Shown here: piece by piece, positions 9,803 through 18,728 of the stretch
Layout: every line of letters begins with the position of its first letter
How positions within the stretch are numbered: position 1 is the stretch's first letter
NCBI GenBank assembly: GCA_017643685.1
Contig: JAEPMY010000006.1
Span: forward strand, 1-64,000
Origin: Sneathiella sp.
GTDB taxonomy: Bacteria > Pseudomonadota > Alphaproteobacteria > Sneathiellales > Sneathiellaceae
Reading direction: 5' to 3'
DNA: 64,000 bases
Made by a program: the position numbers and the translations under genes
The notes under the pieces: model-generated
What the model saw: the letters and a program-made list of their open reading frames with translations, nothing else
Databases searched by the model: none
What the model was told of the DNA's origin: nothing

Positions 9803-9820
9803 TGATTAATATATTAATCA
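9803..9820. promoter_or_regulatory. Perfect 18-bp palindrome, candidate operator of the XRE-cupin regulator
   Basis: TGATTAATATATTAATCA is perfectly self-complementary. It lies 35 bp before the regulator start (-) and 110 bp before the aminotransferase start (+). The position between a PuuR-like gene and its probable target suggests operator function; this is inferred, not shown. Confidence 0.6.
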
Positions 9821-9930
9821 AAGTCATCATCCCTGTCTTTTGAAAAGCGCAGAAAACAGGGGTGAAAAAATATGCTTGTACAGTTTACTCGCCTTGGTAC
9901 GGTCAAAAAAATCATTTCTGGGAGTATGTA

Positions 9931-11259
9931 ATGAGCAATTCTACATCAAGCGCGGCGAACAATCTGGATGCTTTCTGGATGCCGTTTACGGCTAACCGTC
10001 AATTCAAATCCAATCCACGTATGCTGGTGAGTGCAAAAGGTATGCACTATACAAATGCAGAGGGAAAGCAGGTTCTGGATGGAACTGCAGGCTTGTGGTG
10101 TTGTAACGCTGGTCATAGCCGCGATAAAATTGTTGAGGCGGTAAGTAGCCAAATTCGTCAGCTTGACTATGCGCCGGCATTTCAGATGGGGCACCCAACT
10201 GTGTTCGAACTGGCTGCTCGTGTTTCAGCCATGTTACCAAATGGTTTGGACCATGTGTTCTTTACAAACTCTGGATCTGAATCTGTTGATACTGCGCTTA
10301 AAATTGCGCTGGCTTATCACCGGGCAAAAGGTGATGGCGCGCGGACCCGCCTGATCGGACGTGAGCGAGGTTACCACGGTGTTGGCTTTGGTGGTATTTC
10401 TGTGGGCGGTATTGTTGCTAACCGTAAAAACTTCGGAACATTATTGGCTGGTGTTGATCATATGCCGCATACGCATTTGCCGGAGAAAAACTCATTCAGC
10501 CGCGGCATCCCTGAACACGGCGCGGATTTAGCAGATGAGCTGGAGCGGATCGTAACACTGCACGACGCGTCTACGATTGCCGCCGTAATCGTTGAGCCGA
10601 TTGCGGGTTCAACTGGTGTTATCTTGCCGCCAAAAGGATACTTGCAGCGCCTCCGTCAGATTTGTGATAAGCATGGTATCTTGCTGATCTTTGATGAGGT
10701 GATTACAGGTTTTGGTCGTCTAGGGGCGTCCTTTGCAACCGAATATTTCGATGTTAAGCCAGACATGATCACAACCGCTAAAGGTCTTACCAGCGGGACG
10801 ATCCCAATGGGAGCGGTTATTTGCTCCGCTGAGATTTATAATACCTTTATGAACGGCCCAGAAAACATGATTGAGCTGTTCCATGGGTATACATATTCCG
10901 GTCATCCAGTTGCGGCGGCTGCAGCTCTTGCAACACTGGACATTTATCAGGAAGAAGATCTTTTCAATCGGGCAAATGATCTTGCGCCATATTGGGAAGA
11001 GGCGATGCATTCTCTCAAAGACTGCAAGCATGTGATTGATATTCGAAATCTGGGCCTGATCGGGGCGATCGAGCTGCAGTCTATTGAAGGTAAGCCAACA
11101 GCTCGAGCTTTCGAAGCTTTCCTGAAGGCCTACGAGAAAGGTGTCTTAATCCGGACAACAGGCGACATTATCGCCCTGTCTCCACCACTTATTATCGAGA
11201 AATCTCAAATTGATCAGATCGTCGATACATTGCGCGATGTTCTGAACAGCTTGGACTAA
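9931..11259 (+). CDS. Class III aminotransferase, omega-amino acid (beta-alanine):pyruvate aminotransferase-like
   Basis: A 442-residue fold-type I PLP aminotransferase. NLDAFWMPFTANRQFK at the N-terminus is typical of beta-alanine/omega-amino acid:pyruvate aminotransferases. FTNSGSESVDTALKIA binds PLP phosphate, IFDEVITGFGRLG carries the PLP-ring aspartate and TTAKGLTSG the Schiff-base lysine. It should move an omega-amino group to pyruvate, giving alanine. The alanine dehydrogenase next door would regenerate pyruvate and release ammonium, a pairing also seen with taurine:pyruvate aminotransferase. No xsc is nearby, so taurine is less likely. ATG 9931 has a GGGAG site; a GTG at 9862 would add 23 unrelated residues. 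Confidence 0.9.
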   Translation: MSNSTSSAANNLDAFWMPFTANRQFKSNPRMLVSAKGMHYTNAEGKQVLDGTAGLWCCNAGHSRDKIVEAVSSQIRQLDYAPAFQMGHPTVFELAARVSAMLPNGLDHVFFTNSGSESVDTALKIALAYHRAKGDGARTRLIGRERGYHGVGFGGISVGGIVANRKNFGTLLAGVDHMPHTHLPEKNSFSRGIPEHGADLADELERIVTLHDASTIAAVIVEPIAGSTGVILPPKGYLQRLRQICDKHGILLIFDEVITGFGRLGASFATEYFDVKPDMITTAKGLTSGTIPMGAVICSAEIYNTFMNGPENMIELFHGYTYSGHPVAAAAALATLDIYQEEDLFNRANDLAPYWEEAMHSLKDCKHVIDIRNLGLIGAIELQSIEGKPTARAFEAFLKAYEKGVLIRTTGDIIALSPPLIIEKSQIDQIVDTLRDVLNSLD

Positions 11260-11290
11260 TCCCCAATATTTGGAAAAAGGTTATTTTAAA

Positions 11291-12409
11291 ATGCTAATTG
11301 GTGTTCCCGCAGAGATTAAAACACTGGAGTCCCGCATCGGAATGACTCCAGCCGCCGTTCGAGAAGCCGTTGCCCATGGGCATCAGGTAATGGTTCAAAG
11401 AAACGGCGGCGCAAAAATTGGTCTGACTGACGATCTTTACGTCGCGGCCGGTGCCCAGATCATTGATACAGCAGAAGAGATCTTTGCTTCTGCTGACATG
11501 ATTGTAAAAGTGAAAGAACCGCAGCCACAGGAATGTGCGATGCTGCAGGAGGGGCAGATCCTCTTTACATATTTGCATCTGGCTCCGGATCCTCAGCAAG
11601 CTGAAGGTCTTTTGAAATCTGGCTGTGTGGCTATTGCCTACGAAACAGTAACAAGTCCGCGCGGTGGCCTTCCGCTTTTGGCGCCGATGAGTGAAGTTGC
11701 CGGTCGCATGTCCATTCAAGCCGGTGCTCATTGCCTTGAAATGCGTCAAGGCGGTGAAGGTATTCTTCTTGGTGGTGTGCCTGGCGTTCCCGCTGCGAAT
11801 GTTGTGGTGTTGGGCGGTGGTGTTGTGGGCGTTAATGCCGCCCGGATGGCGATGGGAATGGGCGCAAATGTCACCGTTCTTGACCGCTCCTTGCCTCGTC
11901 TTGCAGAATTGGATGGCCTGTATGGACCGCAACTTAAAACCATCTACTCCAACAATGAGACTGTTGAAGAATATGTGACCAATGCTGATCTGGTTATTGG
12001 CGCAGTCCTTATCCCAGGTGCAGCGGCTCCGAAATTGGTGCGTAAGGATCATCTGAAAAAGATGAAAGCAGGTTCTGTGGTCGTGGACGTGGCTATTGAT
12101 CAGGGTGGATGCTTTGAAACATCCCGTGCGACAACACATCTGGAGCCGACTTATAATGTCGATGATGTCGTTCACTACTGTGTAGCCAACATGCCGGGTG
12201 GCGTCGCTCGAACGTCTACCTTTGCTCTTAACAATGCGACAATGCCGTTTACTCTTGCTCTTGCCAATAAAGGCTACAAGCAAGCGTTGCTGGATGATCG
12301 TTATTTACGAGAAGGTCTCAATGTTCATCATGGGAAATTGACCAATGAGGCTGTCGCCCATGATTTGAACAAAGAATTTATATCTACTGATGCTGTGCTT
12401 GCCGCTTAA
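11291..12409 (+). CDS. ald: Alanine dehydrogenase
   Basis: This NAD-dependent enzyme interconverts L-alanine with pyruvate plus ammonium. The 372-residue protein starts with the family's [20 protein letters not shown]. It contains the substrate-binding KVKEPQ, the HLAPDP active-site region and the Rossmann loop [13 protein letters not shown] near residue 172. ATG 11291 follows an AAAAGG ribosome binding site; an upstream in-frame ATG at 11270 would add seven residues not conserved in the family. It lies 31 bp after the aminotransferase and is surely in one operon with it, recycling the alanine that the aminotransferase makes. Confidence 0.95.
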   Translation: MLIGVPAEIKTLESRIGMTPAAVREAVAHGHQVMVQRNGGAKIGLTDDLYVAAGAQIIDTAEEIFASADMIVKVKEPQPQECAMLQEGQILFTYLHLAPDPQQAEGLLKSGCVAIAYETVTSPRGGLPLLAPMSEVAGRMSIQAGAHCLEMRQGGEGILLGGVPGVPAANVVVLGGGVVGVNAARMAMGMGANVTVLDRSLPRLAELDGLYGPQLKTIYSNNETVEEYVTNADLVIGAVLIPGAAAPKLVRKDHLKKMKAGSVVVDVAIDQGGCFETSRATTHLEPTYNVDDVVHYCVANMPGGVARTSTFALNNATMPFTLALANKGYKQALLDDRYLREGLNVHHGKLTNEAVAHDLNKEFISTDAVLAA

Positions 12410-12432
12410 GCACATCTGATTTGGATTCTAAG

Positions 12433-12461
12433 AAGGGGTGCGGAAGGGCGCCTCTTTTTTT
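12433..12461 (+). terminator. Rho-independent terminator after ald
   Basis: A 9-bp stem with two G-T pairs (AAGGGGTGC with GCGCCTCTT) and a short loop is followed by seven T. It closes the aminotransferase-ald operon. Confidence 0.75.
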
Positions 12462-12470
12462 ATTAAGTAT

Positions 12471-12545
12471 TTGCGAATGATTATCGTAACGATTTGCTTT
12501 TGTTGGTTTGAGGTGCTATATGCTGAATTTGATAATCATTCGCAT
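12471..12545. promoter_or_regulatory. Pair of inverted Fur-like iron boxes flanking the promoter
   Basis: GCGAATGATTATC at 12473-12485 recurs as its exact reverse complement GATAATCATTCGC at 12531-12543. Both halves match the classical Fur box core (GATAATCATT). The second copy ends 16 bp before the ATG of an iron-binding protein gene. The arrangement predicts iron-dependent repression by a Fur-type protein. Confidence 0.65.
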
Positions 12546-12559
12546 AAAAAGGGACTGAT

Positions 12560-13582
12560 ATGCGCGTTTCATTTGGTATTTTGACTGCAACTGCTCTGAT
12601 GTCTGCGGTCGCAGGCACAACAGTAGCTCAAGCTGAAGAAGTTAATCTGTATTCTTATCGTCAAGAAAACCTGATTCGTCCTATTTTGGATGAATTCCAG
12701 AAAGAAACCGGCATTAAAGTAAATGTTGTGTTTGCCAAAAAGGGCATGCTGCAACGTTTGAAATCTGAGGGGATGAATAGTCCGGCTGATGCGATCCTGA
12801 CAACAGATATCAGCCGTCTGCAAGCTCATAAAGAAGCGGGTGTATTGCAAGCCGTGTCCTCTGATAAACTGGAAGAAAATATTCCAACTCAGTATCGCGA
12901 TGCTGAAGGCGTATGGTATGGCCTGACAGTTCGTAGCCGTATCGTTTTCTTCGCGAAAGATCGGGTGAAAGCATCTGAGCTGTCTACATATGAAGATTTG
13001 GCAGATCCAAAATGGAAAGGCCGAATTTGTGTTCGCTCTTCATCCAACGTTTATAATCAGTCTTTGATGGCTTCCATGATTGCTCATCACGGTGCAGAAG
13101 AAGCCGAAAAATGGGCTGCCGGCATTAAAGACAATCTTGCCCGCAAACCTCAGGGCGGTGACCGGGACCAGATTAAAGCAGTTGCTGCAGGTGAGTGCGA
13201 TATCGCAATTGGTAACACTTACTATTACGGTAAAATGCAGAATGCTAAAGATGACGTTCAGAAAGAAGCCGCTGCTAAGACAGAAATGTTCTGGCCTAAT
13301 CAGGATGGTCGTGGCGCGCACGTGAATATCTCAGGTGCGGCGGTAACAAAATCTGCAAAGAATAAAGAAGCTGCGATTAAATTGATTGAGTTTCTGTCAG
13401 ATGAAAAAGCTCAGAGCTTCTATGCCTCTTCTAACTATGAATATCCAGTGAAACCGGGTGTTAAGTTGGATGGTACTGTTGAGGCCTGGGGGCAGCATAA
13501 ATTCGACACTATCGGCCTGAACAAAGTGGCGGATAAGCAAGTTGATGCTGTGAAAATTTTCGATCGGGTTGGCTGGCGTTAA
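12560..13582 (+). CDS. Periplasmic Fe(III)-binding protein of an ABC transporter (FbpA/FutA type)
   Basis: A 340-residue secreted ferric-iron binding protein with a signal peptide cleaved near VAQA-EE (residue 26). The mature start EVNLYSYRQENLIRPIL and the GNTYYYGKM segment near residue 215 fit the FbpA/FutA/IdiA family; the paired tyrosines of that motif coordinate Fe3+. No permease or ATPase gene is adjacent, so the partner transporter must be encoded elsewhere. The gene stands alone between its own promoter, which carries Fur-like boxes, and a strong terminator. Iron limitation is its probable inducer. Confidence 0.9.
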   Translation: MRVSFGILTATALMSAVAGTTVAQAEEVNLYSYRQENLIRPILDEFQKETGIKVNVVFAKKGMLQRLKSEGMNSPADAILTTDISRLQAHKEAGVLQAVSSDKLEENIPTQYRDAEGVWYGLTVRSRIVFFAKDRVKASELSTYEDLADPKWKGRICVRSSSNVYNQSLMASMIAHHGAEEAEKWAAGIKDNLARKPQGGDRDQIKAVAAGECDIAIGNTYYYGKMQNAKDDVQKEAAAKTEMFWPNQDGRGAHVNISGAAVTKSAKNKEAAIKLIEFLSDEKAQSFYASSNYEYPVKPGVKLDGTVEAWGQHKFDTIGLNKVADKQVDAVKIFDRVGWR

Positions 13583-13602
13583 TCAGGTCGTTTGCCGAAT
13601 TG

Positions 13603-13628
13603 AAAAGGGGCCGTAAGGCCCCTTTTTT
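13603..13628 (+). terminator. Rho-independent terminator after the iron-binding protein gene
   Basis: A perfect 10-bp stem AAAAGGGGCC/GGCCCCTTTT with GTAA loop and T-run. The A-rich left side lets it also act on the convergent hydrolase gene. Confidence 0.9.
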
Positions 13629-13645
13629 GTGTCTTGTTATGAGGC

Positions 13646-14584
13646 TTACCTTCCAAAGGCAGCATTTAATGCTTCTACCCCTTCTGCGACGGCCACATTG
13701 GCTTGATCGATCACACCGCCCAGATTGATGAAGCCATGTATCATGTCGGGATATTCTGTATGGCTTGCCGAGGAGCCTTCCTTATTCATACGCTCTCCAT
13801 AAAGGACGCCTTCATCTTTTAGGGGGTCAAAGCCAGCGGTTTGGATCAATGCAGGTGGGAGATCCGCAAGACTTTCCGATCTTAGTGGTGAAACACGCCA
13901 ATCGTCCCGATCACCTTCATTTTGAAGGTAATGACCTTGGAACCAGTTCATTAAGTCTTTGGTGAGGAAGTAGCCTTCGCTTAGTTCTTTGTGGCTGTCT
14001 GTTATCATATGGGCGTCGGTAGCGGGATAGATTAACCACTGAAAAGCTGGTGGTTGGATCCCTAAGTCTCGTGCCATTATACTGACAACTGCACTTAAGT
14101 TCCCGCCTGCGCTATCTCCGGCAACGGCAACTTTCTTTGCGTTTCCACTATGGTTTTGGATATTTTCAATTGTCCATTTGTAGGCGTCGAATGCGTCAGT
14201 TGGTGCCGCAGGAAAGGCATGCTCGGGGCCCATTCTGTAATCAACTGACAGCACTATAAAGGGGCCTTCATTGCTGATTTGGCGGCAGAGTGCATCATGG
14301 CTGTCACGGCTACCTATTACCCAACCGCCACCATGGTAATATACCACAACGGGAAGATCTTCACCGCCGTCAATCGGCTTATATAAACGGACAGGAATGC
14401 TACTTTCACTTCCGGGGATTTCGAAATCTTCCGAGGAGCCAATTGATAAGTCCTTAAGGCACATCTTCTGCGCCCGAGCCTCATAAGCTTTTTTTGCATC
14501 AGTCGCGCTCATGCTATCCAAGGGTGGGACTTTATTTTTTATCGCAATGTCTAAGACGAATTTCGCCTGCGGATCCAATGTCAT
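13646..14584 (-). CDS. Alpha/beta hydrolase, hormone-sensitive lipase (HSL) family
   Basis: A 312-residue cytoplasmic esterase/lipase. YYHGGGWVIGS near residue 80 is the HGGG oxyanion motif of the HSL family. GDSAGGN near residue 150 holds the nucleophile serine, and GFDPLKDEG and DMIHGF hold the acid and histidine of the triad. It probably hydrolyses short-chain esters. ATG 14584 has an AGAGGGA ribosome binding site and leaves 14 bp to the upstream isomerase-like gene. A longer frame to 14650 would overlap that gene and adds residues with no family match. The two genes likely form one operon. Confidence 0.88.
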   Translation of the reverse strand: MTLDPQAKFVLDIAIKNKVPPLDSMSATDAKKAYEARAQKMCLKDLSIGSSEDFEIPGSESSIPVRLYKPIDGGEDLPVVVYYHGGGWVIGSRDSHDALCRQISNEGPFIVLSVDYRMGPEHAFPAAPTDAFDAYKWTIENIQNHSGNAKKVAVAGDSAGGNLSAVVSIMARDLGIQPPAFQWLIYPATDAHMITDSHKELSEGYFLTKDLMNWFQGHYLQNEGDRDDWRVSPLRSESLADLPPALIQTAGFDPLKDEGVLYGERMNKEGSSASHTEYPDMIHGFINLGGVIDQANVAVAEGVEALNAAFGR

Positions 14585-14598
14585 TTGGTCAGTTCCCT

Positions 14599-15198
14599 CT
14601 AACTTCTTTTTAGTTTCTTGTCGACGAAGTCCAATCTGTCTTGTCCCCAATAGATGTCATCCCCGATGACATAGGTTGGGGCTCCGAAAACGCCCTTTTC
14701 AATGGCTTGATCCGTATATGTGTCATATTGGTCAAGTATTTCCTTACTGTGACCCTTTTCAAAAAGTCGCGCCCCTTCAAACCCTCGATCAGTTGCGACT
14801 TTAATCACAGTATCAGTGTCGTTGATATCTAGGTTATGCATCCAAACAGCTTGCATATAGGCAAGTCCTAGATCTAGTCCATTATCGCCCTCAGACTGGG
14901 CTGCAATAACAGTTAGTGCCGCTTTTGTGTGCGGTACAGGGAAGAATTTTGGCTCTAAATGTAAGGGGACGCCTGTTGCTTCCCGCCAGCGAATAAGTTC
15001 TTGCATACGATATGCCCGCCGCGCAGGTGGGCGTTTATCAAGAGGCAGTCCGCCTGTATGGGAAAAAACTTTTGGCAGATCAACCAGTTTAAATTCAATG
15101 TTCGCACCGGCTTCTTCTGCTATTTGGACAAGTCTCTCGTGCCCCAGATATGTCCAGGGAGATGATAAGCCTCCGAAATACTCGATTAGAACTGACAT
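14599..15198 (-). CDS. 2-hydroxychromene-2-carboxylate isomerase-like DsbA-family protein
   Basis: A 199-residue thioredoxin-fold protein of the HCCA isomerase / kappa-class GST group. The N-terminal GGLSSPWTYLGHERL carries the serine that replaces the DsbA CxxC motif, and GVFGAPTYVIGDDIYWGQDRL near residue 170 is the conserved cis-proline and C-terminal signature. NahD-type enzymes use glutathione as cofactor in naphthalene catabolism, but most genomic relatives have no known substrate. No other naphthalene genes are nearby. It heads a probable two-gene operon with the HSL-type esterase. Confidence 0.87.
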   Translation of the reverse strand: MSVLIEYFGGLSSPWTYLGHERLVQIAEEAGANIEFKLVDLPKVFSHTGGLPLDKRPPARRAYRMQELIRWREATGVPLHLEPKFFPVPHTKAALTVIAAQSEGDNGLDLGLAYMQAVWMHNLDINDTDTVIKVATDRGFEGARLFEKGHSKEILDQYDTYTDQAIEKGVFGAPTYVIGDDIYWGQDRLDFVDKKLKRS

Positions 15199-15266
15199 GC
15201 TGCCTCCATTTTTTTGATTATAGTGGCAAGAAGGCAGTCAAAAGTCCATGCGCATAAATCGACTTA

Positions 15267-15890
15267 CTATTTGATCATTTTCTGGGCGAGCAGCATCGCT
15301 TGTGTTCTGTTGCGAACACTAAAGACCCTGAATATCGCCGTAACGCGCACTTTGACGGTACCTTCCGACAGATTCAGTATCTCGGCAATCGCTTTGTTAC
15401 TTTTTCCTTGGGCCAAAAGAGTCAGCACTTCTCTTTGCCTGGGGGTCAGCTTGGAAAGTTCGCCATTTTCCTTAGGTATGATGCTAGACACAGTTTGAGC
15501 CTGAGAGGGGAAATATCTCCCTCCGCTCAGCAATTGCGAAATAGCTTTTTTGTAGGAGGATATGGCAAACGTCTTATGGATCACCCCTTCGACAGGATAA
15601 CAGTCAGGCGTCTGGTTGGATTGCGGATGACGCTGGTCTTCAATAAGGAGAACCGGTGTGTGTGGTTGATATAACCTGATCTGTTCATACTCGCACTTTT
15701 CAGCAATTTCTTTGAAGCAGATATTAGTTCCAAGCAGAATTAGACTGATTTTTTCTTTTCTTAAACTGGCAAGGAAAGATTTGGCGCACCCCGCCTCAAA
15801 GATGGTTATTGGCGTAGAGACTACTTCCGACAATACGATCTTTAGGCTCTGTCTAAACAGATCCTGTTTGTCGGCGATTAAAGCGCGCAT
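15267..15890 (-). CDS. LuxR/NarL-type regulator with degenerate receiver domain
   Basis: Residues 1-120 align with a receiver domain and residues 145-208 are a LuxR helix-turn-helix (LTPRQREVLTLLAQGKSNKAIAEILNLSEGTVK). The receiver is unusual: the position that normally holds the phosphoacceptor aspartate is Gly54 (ISLILLGTNIC), and only one clear acidic residue is left at the N-terminal pocket (IADKQD). The lysine in GVIHKTF is kept. Control by ordinary phosphorylation is therefore unlikely. ATG 15890 begins the domain; a longer frame to 15962 adds 24 hydrophobic residues outside the family. It lies downstream of a DUF2336 gene. Confidence 0.85.
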   Translation of the reverse strand: MRALIADKQDLFRQSLKIVLSEVVSTPITIFEAGCAKSFLASLRKEKISLILLGTNICFKEIAEKCEYEQIRLYQPHTPVLLIEDQRHPQSNQTPDCYPVEGVIHKTFAISSYKKAISQLLSGGRYFPSQAQTVSSIIPKENGELSKLTPRQREVLTLLAQGKSNKAIAEILNLSEGTVKVRVTAIFRVFSVRNRTQAMLLAQKMIK

Positions 15891-16020
15891 CTTGTTGCTC
15901 TCTGGCTCTGTTTTGTGGAGTTTTGTAAAGCCAATTAAGAAAATTATTATGTTTGGTCGCAAAAAGTTACAGATGCAATTATTAGCTGTATAGAAGAAAA
16001 ATAATTATTGAATTATCGTT

Positions 16021-17142
16021 CTAGTTTAGTTTTTTTTGGGTGGTTGTAGGCAGTAACTGTGCCAACAAATCCTCTGGGGATTTGGAGGTGCTGAGATGAT
16101 AAATGCCTTTCATCTCGTCAAGAGCATGATGCTTTAGTCTGAGCTTTTGGTTGCTGCTAAGTTTACCCTTGTTTTGTAGGAGTTTAATGACCGTTTTAAC
16201 CGCAGGCTGAAGGTGCGGAGGGATGCCCGCTTTGCGGAAAGCTTCTTTTAATCCTATGAAATCCATATTCCGAACTGACGCTCTGATTGAACTTTCCGGG
16301 AATTTACTTTTGATTGAAAGTCCGATGATGAAAAAATCAACATCGGCGTCCAACAGCTTTCGGTACAGTAAGGAATATGTCAGCCTTCCATCTTCAAAAA
16401 GCTGTGATGACGCATCGCGTTTTCGCGATATCGACCAATTAGAACTTAATTTATCAACAAGTTCCTGTTCACGTTCTCTCACGTTTACACCTGAGCATAA
16501 GTTGGTTTGGGGCGAGGGTTGTCTGCCCATTAAAACATGAACTTGGGTTTGATCTGAAGCGTGAGCCTGATCGGTATATTCAATGGGTAAGTCTGATCTA
16601 TTATATAATGTTTTTAGAACAGTGTGGTTGTCTGCAAAACGACTGATTATTGATTGAGTACCTTTCACACTCAGTCGACTGGAAGTGTTTCGTATGAGGT
16701 CAGAAACCGCATCTACGCAGCCATATTGAGAAATGTAATCAAATATCAGAGGCGTCACATCAGGTCGCCGAGCGATTTGTTCATACTCCTTGCAGCCACC
16801 AGATAGTAAAATGGCTAGCAAATCTTGTTCTTCGAACAGGGAATAATTCTCGAGGAGCCAATCTGCTGATGCGAGTTTATTGATAACAATCTGAACAGCA
16901 ATATCTCGTGGTAGATTTGGAGATTGAAAAATGCGACTAGAGACTTCTTCCTGTATAGAGGTATCTCGGTCACTTAGGCACATTTGCAAAAGTTTATGGT
17001 ATAGGTTCTTAGTTTTTGTATTTTTATTTGATTTCAAAAAGTTATGAGCGAAAGACCGAGCCGCAAACTGGCGCTCTGTCGTTGGTTGCGACATAAATAC
17101 AGAGACGTCATGAGTGTCGAGCTTAAACCTGTCTAATGCCAT
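16021..17142 (-). CDS. DUF2336 family protein
   Basis: A 373-residue soluble, largely helical protein that matches the DUF2336 family, found mainly in alphaproteobacteria, with HEAT-like repeated helices (for example IQEEVSSRIFQSPNLPRDIA). No enzymatic motif is visible. Members often lie next to response regulators or PAS proteins, and here it sits between dgt and a LuxR-type regulator on the same strand, which suggests a regulatory role. The region is more AT-rich than its neighbours. Function is unknown. Confidence 0.75.
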   Translation of the reverse strand: MALDRFKLDTHDVSVFMSQPTTERQFAARSFAHNFLKSNKNTKTKNLYHKLLQMCLSDRDTSIQEEVSSRIFQSPNLPRDIAVQIVINKLASADWLLENYSLFEEQDLLAILLSGGCKEYEQIARRPDVTPLIFDYISQYGCVDAVSDLIRNTSSRLSVKGTQSIISRFADNHTVLKTLYNRSDLPIEYTDQAHASDQTQVHVLMGRQPSPQTNLCSGVNVREREQELVDKLSSNWSISRKRDASSQLFEDGRLTYSLLYRKLLDADVDFFIIGLSIKSKFPESSIRASVRNMDFIGLKEAFRKAGIPPHLQPAVKTVIKLLQNKGKLSSNQKLRLKHHALDEMKGIYHLSTSKSPEDLLAQLLPTTTQKKLN

Positions 17143-17226
17143 AATTTAGAACCATTGGAGCGATAATTAGAATGTATCTAATATAATGGCTCGGTATTAT
17201 GAAAAAAGAATTAATACCAATATTTT

Positions 17227-18561
17227 TTAGCTGATCCCCTTTAGATCTTTAAACTGCCTCACAGCAAAGCTATCCGTCATACCTGACACGAAATCTGTGA
17301 TGTCCAACAGCCAATCGTAGCGCTCTTTTCGTTCATTTTGAGCTTGAGGAAAAAGGTTCATTAAGACCGAGGATCTGGGCGCGGGGTCACTTCCAGTTTT
17401 AAATTTGTCCTCCCACTCCAGGTTCGCAGTGTAGAAAGCATCTAGCATTGCAGTTAGGATCTCAGAACCTCTCAGTTCTGCTTCGACACGTTCGGGATGG
17501 CTAAAGATACTGGTTCGGCAGAGTTCTTCTATTTGGGAGAAGACAGAAGCGCTTTTGGAGTGCTGAAGAAGATCACCTTTATATTTTCCATCTAAGATGG
17601 CGGCTTCGTTATCTGCAAAGATTGTCGAAATTTCACCGATCAGATGTCCGATACATTTTGCCCGAAGGTAAGATATTTTCTCTGACTTATCTTCAAGCTC
17701 ACCATAACGGTTTGGCGGACTGCCCAAGATTTCAAGCATTAGTGCTTCGGTCTCGGCAAACTCAAGACGCCCAAGTTTGAAGCCATCTTCAATATCAACA
17801 ACCAGATAACAAATATCGTCTGCTGCTTCCACAAGATAGGTTAGCGGATGACGGCACCAATAATCTTCATGATCACGACGGAGAAGTCCGATTTCGGACG
17901 CTATTTCACGGAAGAAATCCGTTTCAGATTGCATAATGCCGAATTTTTTAGCTGCCTTATCATCTTCAATGGGATTTGAAATGACTGAGGCCCGTGGGTA
18001 TTTCATAAAGGTTCCCAAAGTGGCGTAGGTGAGACGTAATCCTCCATCATTTCGCCAGTTTTGCAGGCGTGTCAGAATGCGAAAGCCTTGAGCATTGCCT
18101 TCAAACTTTAAGAAATCTTGCTGTTCTGTCTCCGTAAGAGGTGCCAGTTCTCTCCTTGCTAACGGACCGGTTTTAAACCAATGGCGAATGGTTTCTTCAC
18201 CAAAATGGCCAAAAGGGGGATTGCCTATATCGTGAGCAAGGCAAGCCGCGGATACAATATGACCAAATTCCGCGGCGCTGAAATCCGTGTTCCTCATATG
18301 GCGATCAATGATCATCTGCCCTGCATTCGCTCCTAAAGAGCGGCCAACGGAGGCAACCTCCATAGAATGGGTCAGCCTGGTTCTAACGTAATCGTTTTCC
18401 GCCATTGAATGGACTTGAGTTTTGTCCTGAAGCCGGCGAAAAGCAGATGAGAAGACAATACGGTCCTGATCTTTGTGAAAGGGACTACGGCTATCAGTAA
18501 TAGGCTCAAGCATGTCTTGCCCATACCGTTTTGTGGACAAAAGCTTATTCCAGTCCATCAT
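17227..18561 (-). CDS. dgt: Deoxyguanosinetriphosphate triphosphohydrolase-like HD protein
   Basis: A 444-residue HD-domain enzyme that should cleave dNTPs, classically dGTP, to deoxynucleoside and triphosphate, helping balance nucleotide pools. The N-terminal SAFRRLQDKTQVH and the HD motif residues RLTHSMEVA (near 63) and CLAHDIGNPPFGHFGEE (near 108) are intact. The C-terminal region includes the YLVEAADDICY helix that completes the metal site. The length fits the type 2 subfamily. ATG 18561 and 18558 are tandem; the first has a GAGGGA site about 12 bases upstream. It is preceded by a 167-bp AT-rich gap that can hold its promoter. Confidence 0.93.
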   Translation of the reverse strand: MMDWNKLLSTKRYGQDMLEPITDSRSPFHKDQDRIVFSSAFRRLQDKTQVHSMAENDYVRTRLTHSMEVASVGRSLGANAGQMIIDRHMRNTDFSAAEFGHIVSAACLAHDIGNPPFGHFGEETIRHWFKTGPLARRELAPLTETEQQDFLKFEGNAQGFRILTRLQNWRNDGGLRLTYATLGTFMKYPRASVISNPIEDDKAAKKFGIMQSETDFFREIASEIGLLRRDHEDYWCRHPLTYLVEAADDICYLVVDIEDGFKLGRLEFAETEALMLEILGSPPNRYGELEDKSEKISYLRAKCIGHLIGEISTIFADNEAAILDGKYKGDLLQHSKSASVFSQIEELCRTSIFSHPERVEAELRGSEILTAMLDAFYTANLEWEDKFKTGSDPAPRSSVLMNLFPQAQNERKERYDWLLDITDFVSGMTDSFAVRQFKDLKGIS

Positions 18562-18728
18562 GTTTTATTGTCCCTCGCAATTACACATATTTGATTCTTA
18601 TTTTACTGAATAAATGTGGTTAAACTCGAACTATCATTGGGAACTATGATTACATTGACATATTTTTGTGTCCGATAATTGCAAATATGTAACGGTGCCC
18701 TACTTTAATTTCGGACGAATGGTTTGTA

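Noticed and set aside
11294-12283. 330-codon minus-strand frame
   Set aside because: It lies wholly inside ald on the other strand; the translation has Cys/His-rich low-quality sequence typical of an antisense shadow.
9931-12409. Taurine degradation operon (tpa-ald-xsc)
   Set aside because: The aminotransferase-ald pairing fits, but no sulfoacetaldehyde acetyltransferase (xsc) or taurine transporter is nearby, and the N-terminus is closer to omega-amino acid aminotransferases.
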